From Biscogniauxia marginata (Eukaryota; Ascomycota; Sordariomycetes; Xylariales; Xylariaceae): DNA of 64,000 nt. The stretch covers positions 62,001 through 126,000 of the forward strand of contig MU404086.1 of the NCBI GenBank assembly GCA_022695795.1, read 5' to 3'. Numbering within the stretch: the first letter of the stretch is position 1; every line of letters starts with the position of its first letter. Made by a program: the position numbers and the translations under genes. The notes beneath the pieces are model-generated. The model was not told the DNA's origin and searched no databases. It saw only the letters and a list, made by a program, of their open reading frames with translations. Shown one piece after another: positions 1-11,056 of the stretch.

Positions 1-2
1 GA

Positions 3-125
3 GATGAAATCCACGAGAAAATCGTGTATGACGAATCTGAGATGTTCAGGGGAGGTAAAAAGCTGCGGCACAAAGACGATGATGACGAGTCTGAGATTTA
101 CGACGATTCTGGCAGCTCAGATTAA
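3..125 (+). CDS. C-terminal end of an unknown acidic protein (partial, 5' cut by window edge)
   Basis: The reading frame that is open from base 3 ends in TAA at 123-125 and gives 40 residues. They are rich in Asp, Glu, Ser and Lys, with a repeated D-E-S-E pattern and a tail reading DDSGSSD. Such acidic Ser-rich tails are common on nuclear and nucleolar fungal proteins and often carry CK2-type sites, but nothing here identifies a family. The rest of the gene lies outside the window. That the frame is coding is inferred from its composition and clean stop; strand and product are uncertain. Confidence 0.45.
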   Translation, partial: DEIHEKIVYDESEMFRGGKKLRHKDDDDESEIYDDSGSSD

Positions 126-1065
126 GCTCTAGGGCAGCAGTCTGGGTACTATGCTGTAGACCATAGAAGATGAAAAGGCATGGCTTGGAGTGAGAATGTT
201 GGACTAATTGCTACTGAGATTTGATAGCTTGCTTCTATGTATAAAAAGGGGAATCGGTCACTTGCTTTAGTGTGTATATGGATAAATAACCAATCGAGAT
301 CCTCGTCAGGTTAATAACTGGCTTTGTCCCTTGTTAGGTGGCATTAAAGATGGGCTAGGGGTATAAGAAAGATAATGATCACACCATGCACCCGGCTGTA
401 TGAGATGAGGGACGGCGACTAGAAATTTTTCGTCTACGCTTTGGAACTACCACACATACTGAGATGACTGACGTTGACTTTCACTAGCAATTAAGGGGCA
501 AGAGCTTATCTCTGTCGTCTCTCAGTTACACTTACTTTCCAATGGCACTCAATATCGAGTCTGGCCGAACTCTTAAGTCGTTGTATATAAAGCAAACATA
601 TAAATAAATTCCTAGGTTAAGGCTTTATTGGATGGGGGGAGCAATGTAAGCCTTTCTTGCTTACACCTTGATCCGCGGAGCACCGAGTACCAGGCCCCAT
701 TCATTACAAAGCAGGTATAATGGAGGGTTTAAGCCTTCTTCCTAGACGATTCTTTTCTTCTAAACAATCACATCAAATTTCTAGGGAAGCAAACATGATC
801 TAATAAACTAGAATTTTTGTTCTCCATAGTTGCGTCTTTCTCGACCCCATCCATCCAAACGCAGATGGATACTTGTAATCTATGGGTACAAACAGCCTGG
901 TTCGGATAGATATGATGATGTCCTGGCCCTCCCAGGGCAAATTCTTAAGCCCCAAGCCCCCCCTTTCTCTCTTGGCGCTTACTTCACTCTCCTCCCTTCC
1001 CCACCTCCCCCTCTCCCTCCCCTGGGGGATTTAAAAAGAGAAAAGAAAAGAGAAAAACCCCTCTC
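126..1065. other. Intergenic region with a pyrimidine-rich tract
   Basis: No convincing gene was found. A C/T-rich stretch at about 955-1025 lies just beyond the stop codon of the minus-strand quinone oxidoreductase gene, so it would be a purine-rich stretch in that gene's 3' UTR. The short open frame at 830-1225 overlaps this tract and the antisense of the neighbouring gene, and looks spurious. Confidence 0.6.
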
Positions 1066-2260
1066 TCACTTCGACGGATCCAAGAGCAACTTGCCCGTCG
1101 TGACCCTGCCCTCGAGGTCGCGGTGCGCGCGCGCGACCTCGCTGAGCGGGTACGTGTCGTGGACGCGCACGGCGACGTCGCCGCGGGCGATGAAGCCGAA
1201 GAGGTCGCTGAGGAGGGGCTCGTAGTCGCCGCGGGCGACGACGTAGTTGAACAGGGTCGGGCGCAGGAGGCGGATGTTCTTGGCGGCGAGGCGCATGATG
1301 TTGACGGGGGGCACGGCGCCCGAGGCGTTGCCGAACGAGACGAGGCTGCCCTTGCGCGCCACGAGCTCGAGGCTGAGGTCGAACGTCGCCTTGCCGACGC
1401 CGTCGAACACGGCGGCGCAGCCCGCGCCCGACGTGAGCTCGAGGACGCGGGCCTTGACGTCCTCGCCCCCGGCGCCGTAGTTGATCACGTGCGCGACGCC
1501 CGCCTCGCGCGCGAGCGCCGCCTTCTCGGGCGTCGAGACCGTGCCGATCGTGTTGGCGCCGATGGCGCGCAGCAGCTGGCTGAGCCAGAGCCCCGTGCCG
1601 CCGGCGGCCGCGTGCACGAGGACCCACTCACCCGCCTTGACAGGGTGGGCCTCGCGCACGAGCGTCAGCGCCGTGAGGCCCTGGAGCAGGGACGCGGCGG
1701 CGACGCGCGGCTCGACCGAGCCGTCGCCCGGGAGCCAGAACGTCCTCTCCGCCGCGTTGGCAGTGTACTCGGCGTACGCGGCCTCGCCCGACCAGACCAC
1801 GCGGTCGCCCTCCCGCAGCCCGTACGTCTCGCCGCTACCCGCGACGCGGACCACGGTGCCGGCGCCTTCGCGCCCGAGGGTGTAAGGGAAGCGCGGGGTG
1901 GGGTAGAGTCCGGTGCGGAAGTATCTGTATTACGCGAGTGTGAGTTTTGTCTGTGGCTTACGTGGGAAAGGGGGGAGGGAAGAGGGGGAGGGGAAGAGAA
2001 GTATTTATAACAACTAAACGAGTGCGGTTGCATGCCGTTTCGTGTTTTATGGATAGATATACGTATTTCATCAGAATATGAGAGGTGAGTGAGAGTGCAG
2101 CTTACGTGTCGATGAAGTTAACCCCGATATAGTCGTTCTTGATGAGGACCTGGCCGTCGGCCAGCTCGGGGACGGGTAGATCGGTCTTGTATTGGAGGAC
2201 TTCGGTGCCGCCCGTCTTCTCGATGATGACGCCCTTCATAGTGCTGGGGACGGTCGCCAT
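1066..2260 (-). CDS. Quinone oxidoreductase (zeta-crystallin/ZTA1-like, NADPH-dependent MDR family)
   Basis: Two exons, 2260-2106 and 1924-1066, are joined across a 181-bp intron (donor GTAAG, acceptor ACAG) to give 337 residues, the usual size for NADPH:quinone reductases. The splice restores the family segment GVNFIDTYFRTGLYP. The Rossmann part has HAAAGGTG followed by LSQLLRAIGA, and the substrate side has FPYTLGREGAG. Known members reduce quinones by one-electron transfer with NADPH. The start at 2260 has a good context (ACAATGG). The frame stays open to an ATG at 2413 that would add 51 residues rich in Arg, Ser and His with no acidic residue, resembling a mitochondrial presequence. The main exon is strongly G/C-rich at third positions, which opens long antisense frames. 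Family is sure; substrate is not. Confidence 0.93.
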
Positions 2261-2913
2261 TGTGCGTATAGTAGATGGGGTACGATGATGTAAAGAGGTG
2301 GTGGGTGTGGATACAAAAGCACGAGGAAGTGCAGGCGTGTGTAAGTGTGACGAGACGGCCGCTATTCTTTGAATCGACAGTAGAATGTGAGATGAAGCAA
2401 CCCGGATGGACATTGAATGGTAACGAATCAGTGTCTAAAGGTCTGATATCGAGAGATCCTTAGCTGATATACCTTAGGTATTTATCGGTAGTGTAGTATA
2501 CTTCTCAGGAGGAACTAGGCGGAAGAGGGTGTACCTCACAGCCGAATACCGATCCCGGACTCCACCACGGAGGGGATGCAGTTATTAGTAAGCTATTCGA
2601 ATAGCTCGAGGTGGCTTCATCAAACTGACGCCATTCGCAGCCCCTCTCTGTGTACCCCGCAGAGCTCTTCTAGTAGGCTGTAGTGCTATGTCGTTATTTC
2701 CGGTAGCACCGTAGAAACTGGTGCTTGAATATAGGTAGTTACTCCATCTGGACAGTTGAAAGATGCAGTGCCACGCTACTGGCTTCGGGTCATTTTGTTG
2801 TTGTATTATCATTCCAAGACATGAGTCCATCTATAACCCGGGGGATTTCTTGAACACCCTTTAAGCGGTCTCATCTCTATGATACATTCCCCCCATTACT
2901 CAACTGTTTCCCA
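2261..2913. other. Intergenic: quinone reductase 5' region and CCT4 3' flank
   Basis: This is the upstream region of the quinone oxidoreductase and the downstream flank of CCT4, both on the minus strand. Bases 2261-2413 are open in frame with the reductase and could encode its N-terminal extension. The 81-codon minus frame at 2585-2830 shows no family features and is probably chance. Confidence 0.55.
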
Positions 2914-4703
2914 CTACCGTGTCAAGGCGATATCGTCGATTCTCAGAATCATCTTGACCGTCTCCGCTGCTAGTTCAATGGCACTTGTGCTGACTAGGAG
3001 TGGCTGCAACACGTTTTCTTTGGAAATGTTCGAGTTGACACCTCCGCTCTTGATGCTGACTCCCGCATTCTTCTCACCCATCTCGTGCCTGTGTCGTAGA
3101 TCCGTAACCACCTTGATGCTGTTCAAGCCTGCATTCTCGGCCAATGTCGTAGGGATGACTTCCAAGGCATCCGCAAACGCCTTCCAGCAGATTGCTTCTG
3201 TCCCGGTCAGTGAGCGGGCCTGCTTGGACAGCTGAGCCGCTATCTCGATCTCGGGTGCACCGCCACCAGCAATGAGAGCCTTCTTCTTGACGAGACACCG
3301 GATGACGCAAAGCGCGTCGTGAAGTGACCGCTCAGCCTCGTCGAGGATGAGGTTATTGGCGCCACGGCAGATCACTGACACGGTCTTTCCCGCCGACTTG
3401 GTGCCAGTAATCTTGACTGTCCGGGCGCCGTTCGATTGGGACTCCTCAACCAGGTCAGCAGTTCCAAGCTTGTCCTCGGTAAACGAGTCAATGTCCGCAA
3501 TTGGCTTGCAACCAGTAGACTTGCAGATGAACTCGACCTCGTCTCGCTCGATGTCCTTGACAGCGAGGATGTTGAGCTTGGCGAGGAAGTGTAGAGAAAG
3601 GTCGTTGACGGCGTCGCGGAGAATGGATTTTTGGATCAGGAGAACATTGCACTTGGCCTTCTTGATCTTCTTGACCAAGTTCAGAAGATATAGCCGCTCC
3701 TCCTTGACGATCTTGTCCATCTGACGGTAATCGTTGACAGCGATTGTGTTCTCCATCTGGAATATAGGTCAGCGGATAACCAAGGGGATTTCGACTCGAT
3801 TTCGACTCTTGTTCAACATTTCAACTTACGTCTGGCTTGGGGGGGCTAAGTTGGAATTGGATCAGACCTATCTTGGCCTTCTCCATCCTAGCAGGTCCAC
3901 CGGCCGCCTTGATGACTTGTTGCGTCAGGACTAGGCCATCCACCAACTCGCTGTCCTCTATCGTGCCCCCAACCTTCTTGATTATCCTAATATTCTTCAA
4001 GTCGACGTTGTCAGCCGTCTTGATATCTATGGTTTTTGTGACCGCGTTGACAGCCATGGGACCGAGCAGGCCCGAGTATTGTGAAACGATTTTGGAGGAT
4101 AGGGAGGTGTTCGCTGCTTGAAGCAAAGTGGCGGTGTCGGACAGGGATACGGGTTGTGACATGTCGTGGAGAATCTGGACTGCGGCGGCGGCAGCTCTCT
4201 GGAAAGCCTCAGAGATAACTGAGGGGTGGATGCCCTTAGACAGTAACCGGTCAGCGGCGCCGAGCAGGGCGCCGCAGATGACGACTACTGAGGTTGTGCC
4301 ATCTCCGGCCTCAACATCCTGTGCGGATGAAAGGTTGACAAGCATCTTGGCGGTCGGATGCATGACGGACATGCTCTTCAACATGGTGTTTCCATCATTC
4401 GTGATTATAGTCTCGCCCTTCCCGCTCCTGATCATCTTGTCCATGCCTCGGGGGCCTAGGGACGTTCTAATGGCATCGGCAACGGCTGTTGAAGTCAGCG
4501 AGGGTGTGCGATGTGTGTTGATGCAAGCGAACCTCTGGCAGCAACAATGTTGGCTGATCGTACAGCCACGGGCTTCTCCTTGTCCTGCTCCAAGTTAGCT
4601 ACACGCTCTGGGGGGTTTGGGCAATAAGTCGGGCTCTCATAGCTGTACATACTCTAAAGGTAGCATTGCTGTTTCCGCCACCGGACTGGGTTGCGGTAGC
4701 CAT
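2914..4703 (-). CDS. CCT4: T-complex protein 1 subunit delta (CCT4), cytosolic chaperonin
   Basis: Four exons, 4703-4653, 4584-4533, 4485-3830 and 3756-2914, give 533 residues (about 530 is typical). Donors are GTATGT, GTTCGC and GTAAGT. CCT4 is one of eight paralogous subunits of the TRiC/CCT ring that folds actin, tubulin and WD40 proteins in the cytosol using ATP. The exon 2/3 junction gives [20 protein letters not shown] and then RGMDKMI, the equatorial ATP site; GDGTTSVVV and the later GGAPEIE complete the group II chaperonin signature. The N-terminus ([10 protein letters not shown]) and the sequence around [15 protein letters not shown] are delta-subunit-like. The second donor, GTTCGC, is weak but required by the frame. 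The gene is divergent from RPT1. Confidence 0.96.
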
Positions 4704-5181
4704 GATGAAGCTTGTTGATAATTAGACCGGCTGAGCTGGCAGAATATTGGCCGTCTTTGTCTGCAGCTTTTCTCAAAAGGTCAGTGGTGTTCTTTGTTGT
4801 AATGTAGTGGTGGTGGACAAGCTTTCGAAGGCCCCCGCGCAGGCTGCGATTAATTTTATCTCTTGAAAATAAAACGTTCCGGGGGGAGCTGCGAGGCTGC
4901 TAAGAGACTAACCCTGTCTAGGACTAGCTCGCCAGGTCCAGGCAATCAAGCTTATGCATCAACCTCGAACCGGCCCAGAGCTTCTCGTCACTGTCTGTTA
5001 CATCCATCTACTCCATCTAATCCATTTCATCCATTCCCTCAACATCTTCCACCACCGAAAGTCTTTTACGATACCCGACTCCATTCACCATCCACCCCGC
5101 CTCCCAGTTGCCCACCACTTCTCTCCTCCTTTGAAGGCTGGTTCCCCTTCATTCAGTTAGCCTGTCTCTCTAACAACAAAA
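4704..5181. promoter_or_regulatory. Shared bidirectional promoter region between CCT4 and RPT1
   Basis: The start codons of CCT4 (-) and RPT1 (+) are 478 bp apart, head to head. The RPT1-proximal half (about 4980-5160) is rich in C and T on the plus strand with repeated CATC/TCCATC words, as in many fungal 5' leaders. I found no perfect proteasome-associated control element (GGTGGCAAA); the closest is GGTGGACAA near 4811. Co-regulation of the two genes is an inference from their arrangement. Confidence 0.5.
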
Positions 5182-6616
5182 ATGGTACGGTCTACATTAC
5201 GTCTTCATCATGGCGCCTGACTGACCACCCTCTTAGCCTTCCGCCACGGGATCAAATTGGGAGAAGTACAAGAAGAACTTCGCCGATGACGAGATAGAAG
5301 AGAAGAAGATCCAGCCCCTCTCCGACGAGTAGGTTACTTATCACTGTCCAGTGCGCATGCGTTGTCGCACCGCTAACCCCGGGGAAAACAGAGATATCCA
5401 GGTCCTCAAGACCTACGGCGCTGCACCCTACGGAACGGCCCTCAAGAAGCTAGAGCAACAGATCAAGGAGAAGCAGCAGAGCGTCGACGAGAAGATCGGC
5501 GTCAAGGAATCCGACACTGGTCTCGCCCCGCCCCATCTATGGGATGTCGCCGCCGACCGACAACGCATGTCCGAAGAGCAGCCCTTACAAGTAGCACGGT
5601 GCACCAAGATCATCGCCGACGAGAAGGACGAGTCCAAGAGCAAATATGTCATCAACGTCAAGCAGATAGCCAAATTCGTCGTCCAACTGGGCGACCGTGT
5701 ATCCCCCACTGATATCGAGGAGGGTATGCGTGTCGGTGTCGACCGGAACAAGTACCAGATCCTGCTGCCCCTGCCGCCTAAGATCGATGCCAGTGTCACC
5801 ATGATGACGGTCGAGGAGAAGCCCGACGTCACGTACGGCGATGTCGGCGGATGCAAGGAGCAGGTCGAGAAGCTGCGGGAAGTCGTCGAGATGCCGTTGT
5901 TGTCGCCCGAGAGATTCGTCAACCTAGGTATTGACCCGCCGAAGGGCGCTCTGTTATATGGACCCCCCGGAACCGGCAAGACTCTCTGCGCCAGAGCTGT
6001 CGCGAACCGGACGGACGCCACATTCATCCGAGTTATCGGTAGTGAACTGGTACAGAAGTACGTCGGTGAAGGTGCCAGGATGGTGCGCGAGCTCTTCGAG
6101 ATGGCCCGAACGAAGAAGGCCTGTATCATTTTCTTCGACGAAATCGATGCTGTCGGTGGAGCTAGGTTCGACGACGGAGCCGGTGGAGACAACGAAGTCC
6201 AGAGAACCATGCTGGAACTAATCACACAGCTGGATGGCTTCGACGCCCGCGGAAACATCAAAGTCATGTTCGCCACTAACCGGCCGTCCACCCTGGACCC
6301 GGCCCTGATGCGGCCCGGCCGTATCGACCGTAAGATCGAGTTCTCGCTGCCCGACCTCGAGGGCCGAGCAAACATCTTGCGCATCCACGCCAAGAGCATG
6401 TCCGTTGAGCGGGATATCCGGTGGGAGTTGATATCGCGTCTCTGCCCCAACGCCACCGGTGCTGAGCTGCGCAGTGTATGTACCGAAGCGGGCATGTTTG
6501 CCATCCGCGCACGACGAAAAGTAGCATCAGAGAAAGACTTTCTAAGCGCGGTAGATAAGGTAATTAAGGGTAACCTGAAGTTTAACTCGACGGCAACCTA
6601 CATGCAATACAATTAG
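5182..6616 (+). CDS. RPT1: 26S proteasome regulatory ATPase subunit RPT1 (PSMC2 orthologue)
   Basis: Three exons, 5182-5184, 5237-5328 and 5392-6616, give 439 residues. The first coding exon is only the ATG, cut off by a 52-bp intron; the next intron is 63 bp. RPT1 is one of six AAA+ ATPases of the 19S base, which unfold and translocate ubiquitinated substrates into the 20S core. The sequence shows a Walker A motif (GPPGTGKT, residues 222-229), a Walker B motif (IIFFDEID, Asp281 to Asp284), an arginine-finger region (RPGRIDRK) and RPT1-type segments such as [20 protein letters not shown] and [17 protein letters not shown]. The N-terminus is acidic and coiled-coil-like. Splice junctions restore DEEIE-type and SDEDIQVLK segments. 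Identity is firm. Confidence 0.96.
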
Positions 6617-7318
6617 CGAGGATTTCAACGATGGCGAAAATAGTTCTATGAATGGCGACGATGGTGACGATGGTTTTACATATTTCTGTCTTAACTAACC
6701 AAGACAAAATTAATATAAAAACCAATAATTTTCATAACCGCAACTGGTATAACTATACATGCTATAAATGAAATTATAATGCTAGAGCGCTCCTCAGTAT
6801 AACGGCTTAGTCACCTGTTTATAACATATAGTCCAACTAAGGATTCAAGTGACAGTCTTGATATTCTATTATCCTTATGGAAGCGGTGTCTAGTAGGGTA
6901 GGTTAGTCTCCGCCATGACACTCACCTTTATCTTAAGTATAAAAACCTTGTAAAATGTCACAGGGGGCTAGCTAGCCACAGGGTGGCTAGGCTAGCTACC
7001 ATATATGACAGGATTGGAGCCTTGGATTTCACTCTCATAGGTGAAATCGCTGACCTTTTGAGGTTGTTAGCGCAGCGGCTACAAGGCACCGTTGTGATAT
7101 AAAACTGCTTTTTTAATAAAAGTTTAAGTTATATATAAAGAATTAAACGAGTATTATAATATTAAAAGATATATTAATAATTTAAATTCACCTTTATTTA
7201 ATTATATAAAAAAGACTTTATATAATTATAATTAATTAAATTATAAAGTTGAAAATGTTTAATTAATTATTTATATTATAACATATCTTATAAAAAAGTA
7301 AGTTAATAAGTAAATAAG

Positions 7319-9342
7319 CTAGTTTTTATAACTTTCGTAGTTTTAATTATTAAAAAACATTTACGTAATATTAAATTTAATTAATAATTATTATTATTTA
7401 AATCGTTTTTTAATTTTACGTTTTAAAAACTAAATACCTTTTTTATATTAAATATTCGATTTTTAACACGTAATTTAAGTTAATTAATTTATAAATAATA
7501 TACTTATTATTATTATTAAAACGCGTAAAACTATATTTATATTTTTTAAAAATATATTAATTTATTTATTTTAAAATTTAATAATATTAATAAAAACTTA
7601 AATAACTCGTGCGATTAAATATAAACGGCATTATTTAAAAATAAGTTATTATAAATTAGCGACATTTTATAATATTTTTTATATAATATTATAAAAGCGA
7701 AATAACAATATATTTATATAATTAATTATAAAACTAAATACTCGAAAATTTACGTTTTATAAAAAAAATTAATCGATTATTTTTTTTCATTTAAATTACG
7801 TTATTATAATAATAAACTTCTTATTATGTAAACGTGACACGAGGCGTGTTAAAAAAAACCAAATCTTTAATTTTGTATAACGATAAAAATCATTATAAAC
7901 GCGTTTAAATAAATAAATCGATTATTAAAAAACTTTATACGAAAACTTAAATATATATTAAAAATAGTTTAAATTAATATATAAAACGATTATAAAATTT
8001 AAAATTTAAATATATATATATAATTTTAACGAAACAAAGTTTATATTTAAATTAATTATTTAAATTAATATAATAATAATAAATATAAAACAATATAAAC
8101 GACTTTAATAAGCTTAATAAAGAAATCGAAAATAAATTATAATTATTTAAACTATTAATATTAATAGTTTTATTATATTATTATTTATTATATTAATTAA
8201 AAAAGTATTTAATTTTATAATATTATAATAATTTATTATTATTAAAAAGTAAAATTAAAATATTAAATAATACTTAAATAATAAATAAACTTAATATAAA
8301 ATTTATAAAACATTTTAATTTTTATATTAAAAATTAAATACGAAGTTTTAAACGCTTATTAATTTTAAATAATTATAAAAGTTATTATATTATAAAATTT
8401 AAAAAATATTATAAAAAACTCGATATTATTATATTTTATATATTTAATTATTTATTATATAAATTATAACTTTTTAACTTTATATATTTTAATATCTTAA
8501 AAAATATATAATAATTATTTAAAAAACTTAATAAAACGTTATTATTATTATGTTATAAAAAGATTTTTTAATTAACTTTATTAAAACATTTATTATTACG
8601 ATAATTATTTTAAATATATAAATTAAATTTTACGTAATTAAATTAATTTTTTTAATTTAAAAAAAGTTATTATTATATTATTTTTATATAAAAAATGTAT
8701 ATACTTTTTTTCGACCTTAATATAAATTAAGTATTTTAAAAAGTTAAAATATTTATAATAACTCGCGAAATGTTATTATAATTTAATTTTATTATAAATA
8801 AAATTAAAAAGTATTAAAAAGGTTTTTTTATAAATATTTATAATTAACTTATAAAAATTATTTTATTATTAATATATAAAATAAAACTATTTATTTTCGA
8901 AAAATAAATTATATTTTTAATAAGTAATATAAAACTAAAAATAAGTAATTATAAATATTTAATATTTAATATAAAAAAATAATATTACGATTAATAATAA
9001 TAAAAAAAGGTCTCAAAAAATAATAATTAAGTAAAAACAATATAATATATATAATTAAATTAATTATAATACACGTATTTATATAACAAATAAAAAAATA
9101 TTTAATAATTTAAATTTTAAGAAGTTATAATTAATCTTATTTATTATTAATTTTAATTTTAATTTTAAAGGGTTTTAATTTAAATTATATGTTAAAAAAC
9201 TAAATACTTAATATAAAAAAGGTTTTTAGTTTTTAAAACGTAAAATTAAAAATAATAATTTAAATAATAATAATAATTAATTAATTTTAATATTATATAA
9301 ATGTTTTTTAATAATTAAAATTATAAAAGTTATAAAAACTAG
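7319..9342. mobile_element. Decayed DNA transposon with long terminal inverted repeats (about 2.0 kb)
   Basis: The left end, CTAGTTTTTATAAC at 7319, is matched in inverted orientation by GTTATAAAAACTAG ending at 9342. The match continues inward for about 165-180 bp (7319-7497 against about 9175-9342), including the shared words AAAACATTTA, TTTTACGTTTTAAAAACTAA and TTTTTTATATTAA, with differences mostly of C/T or G/A type. Long terminal inverted repeats are typical of Mutator-like elements, but no transposase is legible after RIP, so the superfamily is unknown. No clear target-site duplication was seen. The alternative is two unrelated insertions of one repeat in opposite orientation. Confidence 0.55.
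8990..9342 (+). repeat. Repeat copy B (direct copy of the 11.26-11.56 kb repeat)
   Basis: This stretch aligns by eye with 11262-11564. Landmarks in the same order are AAAAAAGG, AATAATTAA, TTATTTATTATTAATT, TTAAAAAACTAAATA, TTTTTAAAACGTAAAA, AAATGTTTTTTAATA and the end TATAAAAACTAG. Differences are mostly transitions expected from RIP, plus small indels. It is also the right arm of the 2.0-kb element. Confidence 0.6.
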
Positions 9343-9368
9343 TTATTACGATTAACAAAGATAATAAA

Positions 9369-9380
9369 GGTCACGTGACC
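9369..9380. repeat. 12-bp perfect palindrome GGTCACGTGACC in the RIP block
   Basis: The sequence is a perfect palindrome with a CACGTG (E-box) core. It sits in a short stretch (about 9365-9430) that keeps normal base composition inside very AT-rich DNA. CACGTG is the core bound by bHLH factors such as Cbf1 in yeasts; binding here is only a possibility. Confidence 0.5.
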
Positions 9381-9650
9381 CTTAGGTCTCGTGACTTAAA
9401 GTAAGATTCTTTGTAGCTCTCTTTATAAAGTAATAAAGAAAGGAAAAGAAAAAAAGTGTTTTTTATTTATCTTTATTTCTCGTAATAAAAAAGGTTAAAA
9501 ATGTAGGATATTACTTCTCTTAAAATAAAATATAAATAAATTAAAAAAATTATATATATTTAGTTATTTATTTTTTAGTTATTAATTTAAAATTATAATT
9601 ACTTTTTAATATTATAATAAAAATACTTTAAAATCTTTTTAACGAATAAG

Positions 9651-9830
9651 TGTTACGACCCACCTAGACCAAAGGGGTCTTTTAAGCAAGGTCAGTGAAC
9701 CAGTGACGAAGTAACTTTGGGTAATCACTTGAGCAAACCAAGGATAAGATCTATTGTGATCTAAGTACGACTAAATCACGATAAATTCATATAAAACAAT
9801 TAAAGAGAATAATAAGTATTACTCTTAAAA
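9651..9830. other. GC-retaining island in the RIP block, beginning TGTTACGACC
   Basis: About 180 bp of ordinary composition begin abruptly at TGTTACGACCCACCTAGACC, flanked on both sides by AT-rich DNA. A TG start is typical of LTRs, but no matching CA end, target duplication or second copy was found. A similar island at about 10481-10570 contains CTATAAAAGGACA, a TATA-box-like word. These may be parts of LTRs or of a later insertion; the evidence does not decide. Confidence 0.3.
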
Positions 9831-11056
9831 GATAATTATATAAATAACCTAGAATTTCTTATGTATTTAATTATTCTTTTTAAATAATAACTTAACATTA
9901 TTAAAGTTAATAATAAAAGTCGTTTTTATTATTAAGAGTTTTAATAAGTATAAAATTATAATAAGCGGTTTTTTATTTTAAAAAGTAATTTAAACTTCTT
10001 TTTTATATTAAAAGTTTTATAATATTTTAAATATTTAAAAAAGGCGTTTTAAAAAAATTATAATAATCGTAAATTTAACTAGTTAATATTAAAAACAAAA
10101 AGATTTATATTTATTTAAGTGTTTTTTTTTCGTATTAATTATAATATATTTTTTATTATTACTTTTTTAAAAAGGTTTTATAATAATAATTATAAGTGGT
10201 ATTTTTATTAATTACGAAATAAAAAATTTCGTTTTAAATTTAAATTTAAATTTGGATATTAATAAAGGGGAATTTTTTAAGTTAATAAAGTTATTAACGA
10301 AATATATACGTTTTTATTACTTTTTATCGCTTTTTTTATCGCGTTTACTATTCCGTTTATTATTATATTTATAGTTATAATTATAATTATTATTATAATA
10401 ATTATTATGATATTCGTTTTATTAATATAATTAATATTTGTCGCGTTAATATTAAGAGTTATTATAATCGCGGTTTTAATTGTGATGGTTAAATGATTAA
10501 TCCACAGGGGACCCTAGTCCACGTAATCTATAAAAGGACATTGTTTTTATAACGTCCTCTTAGATAAATAATTCTCCGAAAGTAGACAATTAATACATAT
10601 TAGTCTTACTAACATACTTTCTTATTATATTATAGTTATTTGCTTTTTTATTACGTATATACCTACTAATAAATCGTAATCGTGGTTTTATTTATTTTAT
10701 TTTATTTTTATAATAATTAAATTAATCGAATTAGTTTTTATCGTAATTTATATAAATAATATTTTTTATTTAATAATAAAGGTTTAATACTTTTTTATTA
10801 AATATTAAGGTAAATATCGGCGGTTAATATTAATAAAGTTAATTTAGTTTTTTTTATTTATTATATATATATAATAAAGGTTTTTTTACGGTTTAAAATT
10901 TAAAAGAATTATTTAAATTTTAAAGAAAAATTATTTTAAATTTAAATAATAATATTATATTAATTAACGTTATTTTTTTATAAAATATTTATAGTTTAAA
11001 TATAATAAAACTTTTTAAACGAATTATAATATTTAATTTATATAAATAAAGATGTT

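Noticed and set aside
1123..2010. Long plus-strand frame (295 codons) opposite the quinone reductase
   Set aside because: It is the antisense of a high-GC3 exon; its product is a monotonous Arg/Ala/Glu-rich sequence with no domain, and it crosses the real gene's intron.
4805..4820. Possible proteasome-associated control element (GGTGGCAAA)
   Set aside because: Only GGTGGACAA is present, which does not match the Rpn4 site closely enough.
5428..6504. Minus-strand frame of 358 codons opposite RPT1
   Set aside because: The antisense shadow of a highly conserved exon; no family features.
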